Origin: a bacterium
GTDB lineage: Bacteria > Hydrothermota > UBA3072 > B12-G15
NCBI GenBank assembly: GCA_003646055.1
Contig: QNDZ01000090.1
Span: 1 to 6,812, forward strand
Length of the DNA: 6,812 bases
Direction: 5' to 3'
In this document: positions 1 to 4,785 of the stretch, in pieces
Position numbering within the stretch: the stretch's first letter is position 1
How the letters are laid out: each line of letters begins with the position of its first letter
Made by a program: the position numbers and the translations under genes
The notes under the pieces: model-generated
Told to the model about the DNA's origin: nothing
Databases searched by the model: none
The model's input: the letters and a program-made list of their open reading frames with translations, nothing else

Positions 1-193
1 AACAGATTGCACATATCCTTGAGGTGATGGATACATCCTCTTCAGGGGTTTTCCCCACCACCATCTGTTCAATCAGCCTTGGACCCTCATATATATCAAC
101 CGTGATCTTCTTAATCTTGTTCTTCTCAACCTCAACCCTTATGCCTCCATGCCCTTCTACCCTTGCTATTGGTTCAATATTCACCTTCTTCAT
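1..193 (-). CDS. hydA: [NiFe] hydrogenase large (alpha, catalytic) subunit, N-terminal 64 codons only
   Basis: This is the start of the Ni-Fe catalytic subunit, which binds the active site where H2 is made or oxidised in the cytoplasm. It is too short an open frame to be noticed by length, but it begins with ATG at 193-191 and stays open to the window edge. The visible residues contain the family N-terminal motif RVEGHG (residues 11-16), whose Glu is a conserved residue implicated in proton transfer, then EGPRL (36-40), and the start of the L1 motif, RICAIC (59-64), whose two Cys (61, 64) should be active-site ligands. The ATG overlaps the hydD stop as ATGA, so translation is probably coupled; a GGGGGTG ribosome-site-like stretch lies at 205-199. 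The gene order beta-gamma-delta-alpha matches the Pyrococcus hydBGDA operon. The C-terminal DPCxxC-type motif lies outside the window, so an intact active site cannot be confirmed. Confidence 0.93.
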   Translation of the reverse strand, partial: MKKVNIEPIARVEGHGGIRVEVEKNKIKKITVDIYEGPRLIEQMVVGKTPEEDVSITSRICAIC

Positions 194-975
194 TTCTTCA
201 CCCCCAGGAGTTTCTTCAGTTTTTTAGCCCTTTCACTCCCACCAAATATTCTGAATCTCCTTATGATCTCCTCTTTGTCGTAACCCTTTTCAAGAAGTAG
301 TTTGAATTCACTGCTTATGTTTTCTTCGTCAACAGGCCCCCAGCATCCAATACATGGGACACCAAAACTCGGGCAGATTGCACCACATCCCCCTCTTGTC
401 AGGGGACCAAGACAAGGCAATCCTTTCATAAGAAGACATTCATTTTCCTTCCATTTGCATTCAGCACATACAGCAAAGGTGTAGAGGTTTGGCACTGTCC
501 CGAGCAGGAGCCTTCCTGCTGCGTGGAGGAACTGCTCCTTTGAGATGGGGCAGCCCGGGATGACATAGTCCACTTTCACATAGGCGGATAGAGGCTTTGG
601 TTCCATTGGCTTTGTAAGGGTTACTGCCTTTTCTCCACCATATACCTTTTTATATCTCTCCTTCCACTTCCCATCGCCAAGGTGCATGGCCTGAACACCC
701 CCGAATGCTGCACAGTGACCAATGGCAACAAGCATATTTGATTTCTTCCTTATCTCTTTAAGGTCTTCAAGGTCTTTTTCAGTGGATACAGAGCCTTCAA
801 CGAACGCTATATCAAGATGGACAGATTCGTCCTTTACACTTGAGGCCATGACAAATGATTTTATCTCAAAGATATCAAAGAGTTCAACCAGTTCATCCTC
901 ACAATTGATTATGTTCAGAAGGTCTCCTGCACACCCTGTTAGTCCGTAAAATCCAACCTTTGGTTTCTTCCCCAT
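190..975 (-). CDS. hydD: [NiFe] hydrogenase small (delta) Fe-S subunit, group 3b type
   Basis: The 261-residue small subunit carries electrons between the Ni-Fe site and the diaphorase module. Its length and absence of a twin-arginine leader fit the cytoplasmic 3b delta subunit. The N-terminal half is the flavodoxin-like proximal-cluster domain, with FYGLTGCAGD (9-18), EGSVS (60-64), GHCAA (86-90) and PGCP (140-143). The C-terminal half has eight Cys (170, 173, 180, 188, 197, 201, 208, 211) in the pattern CAEC, GLPCLGP, GGCGAICPS, CIGCWGP, enough for two more [4Fe-4S] clusters. The proximal motif has Cys15 but Asp18 where CxxC is expected; Cys25 is a possible alternative ligand. The ATG at 975 follows a perfect AGGAGGT (985-979) that overlaps the hydG stop, 8 bp between genes. 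The stop overlaps the hydA start by 4 bp. Family identity is firm; the Asp substitution may be a clade trait. Confidence 0.93.
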   Translation of the reverse strand: MGKKPKVGFYGLTGCAGDLLNIINCEDELVELFDIFEIKSFVMASSVKDESVHLDIAFVEGSVSTEKDLEDLKEIRKKSNMLVAIGHCAAFGGVQAMHLGDGKWKERYKKVYGGEKAVTLTKPMEPKPLSAYVKVDYVIPGCPISKEQFLHAAGRLLLGTVPNLYTFAVCAECKWKENECLLMKGLPCLGPLTRGGCGAICPSFGVPCIGCWGPVDEENISSEFKLLLEKGYDKEEIIRRFRIFGGSERAKKLKKLLGVKK

Positions 976-978
976 GCT

Positions 979-985
979 ACCTCCT
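979..985 (-). promoter_or_regulatory. Ribosome binding site of hydD overlapping the hydG stop
   Basis: AGGAGGT shares its first two bases with the TAG stop of hydG (986-984) and precedes the hydD ATG by 3 bp. The arrangement suggests translational coupling and supports the start at 975. Confidence 0.75.
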
Positions 986-1841
986 ATATAAGTTCCTTCA
1001 TGTGTATAACATCCCAGTAGGTGAATACGGGTCCATCAATACATGTGTAGATGTATCCTATTGCGCAGTGTCCACACTTTCCGACACCACACTTCATTCT
1101 TCTTTCAAGGGACATGAGTATCTGGTGTTTGGGTATCTCCATCTTTATTAGTTCTTTTATAACATACTTGTACATGACTGGTGGACCGCACACTGCAACA
1201 TATGTCATTTCAGGGTCTATTCCCTTTATGCGTGAAAAGAGATTTGTAACAACCCCTATATCTTCACTCCACACACCTGTTGGGTCTGAGTCAACTGTGA
1301 GCAGAACCTTTACATCATCCCTGTGCTTCATGGAAAGATACTCATCCCTGAAAAGCATATCATCAGGTGTTCTTGCTCCATAGAGTAGGTATATATCACC
1401 AAAGTCCTCTCTGTTATCAAGTGCATACAGGAGTAGGGAACGGAGCGGTACTGCACCAAGTCCACCCATCACAATAATCAGATTGTGTCCCTTCATTTTT
1501 TCTATGGGGAAACCATTCCCGTATGGGCCCCTTATCCAGATGAAGGAGTTTTCTTTCAATTCAAAGAGTTTCTCTGTCAGAACACCCATCTTCCTGATAC
1601 CAAATTCAAAGAGACCTGGCCTTGATGGTGTTGATGAGATAGAAAATGGGGCCTCCCCAACACCTGGTATGGAGACCATCATGAACTGGCCTGGTCTATA
1701 GTCCATCATGCAAGCCATATCAAATGTATAGGGTCTCACCTGGAAGAATCTCACATCCTTTGTCAGGTCATAAAACCTCACAATCCTTGCCTTATCCATT
1801 GTGAATATGTTGTATGTGGGCTTCACCTGATTAGCCTGCAT
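984..1841 (-). CDS. hydG: Hydrogenase gamma subunit, FAD/NAD(P)-binding oxidoreductase with 2Fe-2S
   Basis: This 285-residue ferredoxin-NADP reductase-like subunit is the diaphorase of the hydrogenase, exchanging electrons between NAD(P)H and the Fe-S chain. The flavin domain shows YRPGQFMMV (48-56), PFSISS (65-70) and RGPYGNGFP (104-112). The nucleotide domain shows MGGLGAVPLRSLL (125-137), YGARTPDDMLF (154-164) and VCGPPVMYK (217-225). The C-terminus binds a [2Fe-2S] cluster through Cys251, Cys256, Cys259 and Cys267 (CGVGKCGHC plus a Cys 8 residues on), as in sulfhydrogenase gamma subunits and dihydroorotate dehydrogenase electron-transfer subunits. The start at 1841 is fixed by a strong ribosome site (1855-1845); it overlaps the end of hydB by 11 bp. 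NADH versus NADPH preference cannot be read from the sequence. This HydG is unrelated to the radical-SAM [FeFe]-hydrogenase maturase of the same name. Confidence 0.93.
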   Translation of the reverse strand: MQANQVKPTYNIFTMDKARIVRFYDLTKDVRFFQVRPYTFDMACMMDYRPGQFMMVSIPGVGEAPFSISSTPSRPGLFEFGIRKMGVLTEKLFELKENSFIWIRGPYGNGFPIEKMKGHNLIIVMGGLGAVPLRSLLLYALDNREDFGDIYLLYGARTPDDMLFRDEYLSMKHRDDVKVLLTVDSDPTGVWSEDIGVVTNLFSRIKGIDPEMTYVAVCGPPVMYKYVIKELIKMEIPKHQILMSLERRMKCGVGKCGHCAIGYIYTCIDGPVFTYWDVIHMKELI

Positions 1842-2877
1842 CCTTCACCTCCTTTGCCCATATTGCATCCACCTTTTCGCCTTTGAGTGCCCTTGCAACA
1901 TTTGGTACATTTATGTCCACAGGGCATGTGTCTGCACATCTTCCACATCCAACGCAGGCTGGCTTACCAAATATACTCATATAACCTGCAAGTTTATGTG
2001 TATAGAAAAGTTTTAGCCTCTCAGACCTGGCCTCCCTGAAGTTGTGTCCTCCTGCCACCAGTGAATACTCCCTGAACATACAACTATCCCAGTGTCTATT
2101 CCTCTCTATCTCACTTCCAACCCTGTAGTTATCCTCAACATCATAGCAATTGCAGGTGGGGCAGACCATTGAACATTGACCACAGGAGAGGCAGTATTCA
2201 CCCAGTTTCTCCCATATTGGAGAGTTGTAACTTATCTCAAAGATGTCAGGCATCGCAGTGAGGTCTATATCTGTTTTGAACATTCCATCCCTCTTCTTTC
2301 TCCACTCAATGTATTTCTTTATATCTGCCTCTGTAACATCCTCATCAATCAGGTCTTCACCCATCTTCTGAAGGTCGTCACCAAGTGAAGAACCTATCCA
2401 GACAAGGTATTCATTCCCTATGTCGGATAGGGCAAGGTCAAAGCCTTCCTCAACTGAATGTGTGTTTGTTGATTTGCAGAAGCACTTATCGTCTGGTTCG
2501 CATGATAGCCCGATGATTGCTGTGTTTTCCCGCCTTGTTTTATAGTATGGGTCTGGATAATTGGAGAGGAAGAGTTTGTCAAGAATCAGTATTCCGTGAA
2601 TATCACAGGGATGCAGACCAAAGAGTATCCTTTTCTTTGTGTCTATCTCCTCGTTCCACTCATCCTCCTTAAATGTGAACATCCTGAACTTTGGAGGAAC
2701 AAAAAACTTTTTTGGGGGTATGATGGTTCTTAATGCCTTCAGGTCAAAGTTTTCAGGGTCAGTGTGGGCATACACATACTTGTCACCCTTTTTAACAGGT
2801 CCCCAGACCTCTCCAAACTCCTCAAGTTTCCTCAGAAAAGGCACAAGGTTTTTCTTCTTCAGTTTCACCACCCTCAT
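1831..2877 (-). CDS. hydB: Hydrogenase beta subunit, 4Fe-4S dicluster electron-transfer protein
   Basis: This 348-residue protein belongs to the sulfhydrogenase beta / anaerobic sulfite reductase subunit A family and relays electrons within the hydrogenase. The N-terminal two thirds contain conserved HPCD (89-92) and GLSCEPDDKCFCKS (123-136), whose Cys91, 126, 132 and 134 could hold a further cluster, an inference. The C-terminal third has two ferredoxin-type sites: Cys229, 232, 235 and 239 (CLSCGQCSMVCP, followed by CNC at 242-244) and Cys308, 311, 314 and 318 (CVGCGRCADTCP). It is the first gene of the hyd operon. The ATG at 2877 is preceded by AAAGGAGGT (2889-2881). A predicted promoter and a Rex-like operator lie immediately upstream. 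The anaerobic sulfite reductase A homologue is the main alternative, but the following hydG, hydD and hydA decide for hydrogenase. Confidence 0.92.
   Translation of the reverse strand: MRVVKLKKKNLVPFLRKLEEFGEVWGPVKKGDKYVYAHTDPENFDLKALRTIIPPKKFFVPPKFRMFTFKEDEWNEEIDTKKRILFGLHPCDIHGILILDKLFLSNYPDPYYKTRRENTAIIGLSCEPDDKCFCKSTNTHSVEEGFDLALSDIGNEYLVWIGSSLGDDLQKMGEDLIDEDVTEADIKKYIEWRKKRDGMFKTDIDLTAMPDIFEISYNSPIWEKLGEYCLSCGQCSMVCPTCNCYDVEDNYRVGSEIERNRHWDSCMFREYSLVAGGHNFREARSERLKLFYTHKLAGYMSIFGKPACVGCGRCADTCPVDINVPNVARALKGEKVDAIWAKEVKDAG
1845..1855 (-). promoter_or_regulatory. Strong ribosome binding site fixing the hydG start
   Basis: AAAGGAGGTGA lies inside the last codons of hydB, a few bases before the ATG at 1841. 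It is essentially a full anti-16S match, so it selects this ATG over the later in-frame Met15 and places an 11-bp overlap between hydB and hydG. Confidence 0.8.
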
Positions 2878-2887
2878 ATAACCTCCT

Positions 2888-2905
2888 TTGATAAATTTTT
2901 CACAA
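2888..2905 (-). promoter_or_regulatory. Rex-like operator over the hyd transcription start
   Basis: The minus strand reads TTGTGAAAAATTTATCAA, matching 12 of the 14 defined positions of the redox-repressor Rex consensus TTGTGAA-N4-TTCACAA; the first half-site is perfect. It begins at the last base of the predicted -10 and ends beside the ribosome site, a classic repressor position. Rex releases DNA at high NADH/NAD+, which would make sense for an H2-evolving NAD(P)H hydrogenase. The core TGTGA-N6-TCACA is shared with CRP/FNR-type sites, so the protein that binds is inferred only. Confidence 0.5.
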
Positions 2906-2932
2906 ATTTACAAACATAATGGGTTTTGTCAA
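2905..2932 (-). promoter_or_regulatory. Predicted sigma70-type promoter of the hydBGDA operon
   Basis: A perfect -35 hexamer TTGACA (2932-2927) is followed after 16 bp by TAAATT (2910-2905), a 4/6 match to TATAAT. Transcription would start near 2898, giving a leader of about 20 nt before the hydB ATG with AGGAGGT within it. Spacing is 1 bp short of the optimum and the -10 is only fair, so the exact start is uncertain. It is the best promoter in the 185-bp region. Confidence 0.6.
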
Positions 2933-3042
2933 TACCCCATGTGATATTTTTAACAGCATTACCACTTTTTACCCCGATTTTCCAGTAAATTCATGTGGAG
3001 TTTTTCCGGAAAAAAGTATATTTTGGTTCAGATTTACATTTT
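2906..3042. other. AT-rich fhs-hydB intergenic core with no gene
   Basis: Apart from the promoter and the flanking operator-like sites, this stretch holds no supported ORF or RNA. Two direct copies of AAAAA-N3-CACATG on the minus strand (3005-2992 and 2951-2938) and a perfect 14-bp palindrome TTTTTCCGGAAAAA (3001-3014) are present. I see no GC-rich stem followed by a T-run, so no convincing intrinsic terminator for fhs. Confidence 0.5.
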
Positions 3043-3060
3043 ATGTGAAACTTTTATCAA
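3043..3060 (-). promoter_or_regulatory. Second Rex-like operator just after the fhs stop
   Basis: The minus strand reads TTGATAAAAGTTTCACAT, an 11/14 match to the Rex consensus, beginning 2 bp after the fhs stop codon. It agrees at 15 of 17 positions with the first site read on the opposite strand, so the two sites sit as an inverted pair about 155 bp apart. It may be an auxiliary site for cooperative or looped repression of hydB. It is weaker and far from the promoter. Confidence 0.35.
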
Positions 3061-3062
3061 TG

Positions 3063-4727
3063 TTAGAAAAGACCCTTTATATTCCCTTGATTATCAATGT
3101 CAACAGTTTCTGCTACTGGTTTATGTGGAAGTCCTGGCATGAGGAGGATGTCCCCTGTGATAGGGACAAGGAATCCAGCACCAGAGGATATGGTTATCCT
3201 TCTCACTGTTACAAGGAAGTCCTTTGGTCTTCCAAGGAGTTTTGGATTGTCTGAAAGGGATTTCTGTGTCTTTGCTATGCAGACAGGCAGGTTTTCAAGG
3301 CCAAGTTTTTTTATGAGTTTCAGGTCTGTTTTTCCATCTCTGGTGAAGTCAACTGCCTTTGAACCATAGATTTCCCTTGAAACGACCTCAATCTTCTCCT
3401 TGACTGGAAGTTCAAGGGAATAGAGTGGGGTATATTCCCTTTGTTTCTTCACCTCCTCAGATACCATTTCAGCAAGTTCAATTGCACCCTCACCGCCTTT
3501 TGAATGAACCTCACTGATAGAAACATCCACACCCTTTGATGAGCAAAAGGCCTTGATTACATTGAGTTCTTCCCTTGTATCAGAAGGAAATCTGTTTATT
3601 GCAACAACGGGTGGTAGTCCAAATTTCTTTATATTCTCAATATGTTTCTCAAGGTTGGGAAGCCCTTTCTCAACTGCATCAGGGTCTGGTTCTGTTATCT
3701 CCTTTATATCTTTCCCCCCATGCATCTTCAGAGCCCTTACTGTGGCAACAAGTACAACCACCCTTGGTTTTAATCCAGATTTTCTTGCAACAATGTCAAA
3801 GAATTTTTCAGCACCAAGGTCAAAACCAAAACCAGCCTCTGTGACCACAAAATCTGATAGTGCCAGTGCCAGTTTCATGGAGAGTACTGAACAGGTTCCC
3901 TGTGCGATGTTTGCAAATGGTCCTCCATGAACAAAGGCAGGTGTATTCTCTGTTGTCTGGACAAGGTTGGGTTTTATTGCATCCTTGAGGAGTGCAGTTA
4001 CAGCACCTTCAATCTTCAAATCCTTCACATAAACAGGCTCACCACTGTATGTAAGCCCTATTAGAATGTTGGAAATCATATCTTTAAGTTCTGGATAAGA
4101 TTCAGCAAGACAGAGGATTGCCATAATCTCGGATGAAGCAGTAATCTGAAATGATGTTTCTCTGGGAACACCATTCTTTCTGCCACCAAGACCTATCACC
4201 ATATTCCTCAATGCCCTGTCATTCATATCCATAACCCTGTTCCACATGATTCTCCTCGGGTCTATCAGGGGCTCTTTTCTCCTGAAGATGTGGTTATCAA
4301 CCACTGCTGAAATAAGGTTGTGTGCGGTGGTTACTGCATGCATATCCCCTGTAAAATGGAGGTTGATGTCCTCCATTGGTAAAACCTGAGCGTATCCTCC
4401 GCCTGTTGCTCCTCCCTTCATACCGAATAATGGGCCCAGTGAGGGTTCCCTTAATGTAACAATGGATTTTTTACCCATCCTGTTCAGTGCCATGGATAAA
4501 CCTATTGAAGTTGTTGTTTTACCCTCACCAGCAGGTGTTGGGGTTATTGCCGAAACAAGGACCAGTTCTCCTCTTTGTTTTTTGAATTTCTCAATTGCCT
4601 CAAGTTTTATCTTGCCCTTGTATTCACCATACCTCTCAAGGTCATCTTCAGAGAGCCCAATGTTTTTTGCTATGGTTTTAATGGATTTTATTTCCACAGA
4701 ATGTGCAATCTCTATGTCCGTTTTCAT
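3063..4727 (-). CDS. fhs: Formate-tetrahydrofolate ligase (10-formyl-THF synthetase)
   Basis: This cytoplasmic enzyme condenses formate with tetrahydrofolate using ATP to give 10-formyl-THF. It is the formate-activating step of the methyl branch of the Wood-Ljungdahl pathway and also supplies one-carbon units for biosynthesis. At 554 residues it is full length for the family (about 555-560). Visible motifs are the P-loop TPTPAGEGKTTT (62-73), the signature GMKGGATGGGYAQV (102-115) followed by PMEDINLHFTGD (117-128), and the second signature VATVRALKMHGG (328-339). The C-terminus ends in GLF, as is common in the family, so the gene is intact. The ATG at 4727 has a good GGGAGGG ribosome site (4739-4733). 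It lies 57 bp downstream of the secreted-protein gene and 185 bp upstream of hydB. It may be read from its own weak promoter or with the upstream gene. Presence alone does not show acetogenesis, since fermenters also carry it. Confidence 0.97.
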   Translation of the reverse strand: MKTDIEIAHSVEIKSIKTIAKNIGLSEDDLERYGEYKGKIKLEAIEKFKKQRGELVLVSAITPTPAGEGKTTTSIGLSMALNRMGKKSIVTLREPSLGPLFGMKGGATGGGYAQVLPMEDINLHFTGDMHAVTTAHNLISAVVDNHIFRRKEPLIDPRRIMWNRVMDMNDRALRNMVIGLGGRKNGVPRETSFQITASSEIMAILCLAESYPELKDMISNILIGLTYSGEPVYVKDLKIEGAVTALLKDAIKPNLVQTTENTPAFVHGGPFANIAQGTCSVLSMKLALALSDFVVTEAGFGFDLGAEKFFDIVARKSGLKPRVVVLVATVRALKMHGGKDIKEITEPDPDAVEKGLPNLEKHIENIKKFGLPPVVAINRFPSDTREELNVIKAFCSSKGVDVSISEVHSKGGEGAIELAEMVSEEVKKQREYTPLYSLELPVKEKIEVVSREIYGSKAVDFTRDGKTDLKLIKKLGLENLPVCIAKTQKSLSDNPKLLGRPKDFLVTVRRITISSGAGFLVPITGDILLMPGLPHKPVAETVDIDNQGNIKGLF

Positions 4728-4770
4728 TCTACCCTCCCTTTTTGCATTTTGTAGTGATTGTTAAGTTAAT

Positions 4771-4785
4771 ATGAGAAGAACTCAT
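4771..4785 (-). other. Small hairpin at the end of the secreted-protein gene
   Basis: ATGAG-TTCTT-CTCAT forms a 5-bp stem with a 5-nt loop starting at the last base of the TGA stop (4787-4785). No T-run follows, so it is not a standard terminator and fhs could be read through from upstream. It may be chance. Confidence 0.2.

Noticed and set aside
2888..3060. The 17-bp inverted repeats could be the ends of a miniature transposable element of about 173 bp.
   Set aside because: No target-site duplication is visible beside the ends, the repeats are imperfect and each half is itself a palindrome of Rex type, and the promoter and ribosome site fit a native control region. A genome-wide copy search would decide.
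3043..3062. Hairpin from ACAT/ATGT just after fhs as a terminator.
   Set aside because: The stem is very short and AT-only and no T-run follows.
2919..3254. A 111-codon plus-strand open frame running from the intergenic region into the antisense of fhs.
   Set aside because: It has no ribosome site, no recognisable motif, and most of it is the shadow of the well-supported fhs reading frame.
3553..3930. A 125-codon plus-strand open frame inside fhs.
   Set aside because: It is Ser/Thr/Phe-rich antisense translation of the conserved fhs gene and lacks its own start signals.
4758..4764. TTGTTAA half-site resembling a clostridial-type Rex operator upstream of fhs.
   Set aside because: The second half-site is absent at the required 4-bp spacing, so the match is only a half-site in AT-rich DNA.
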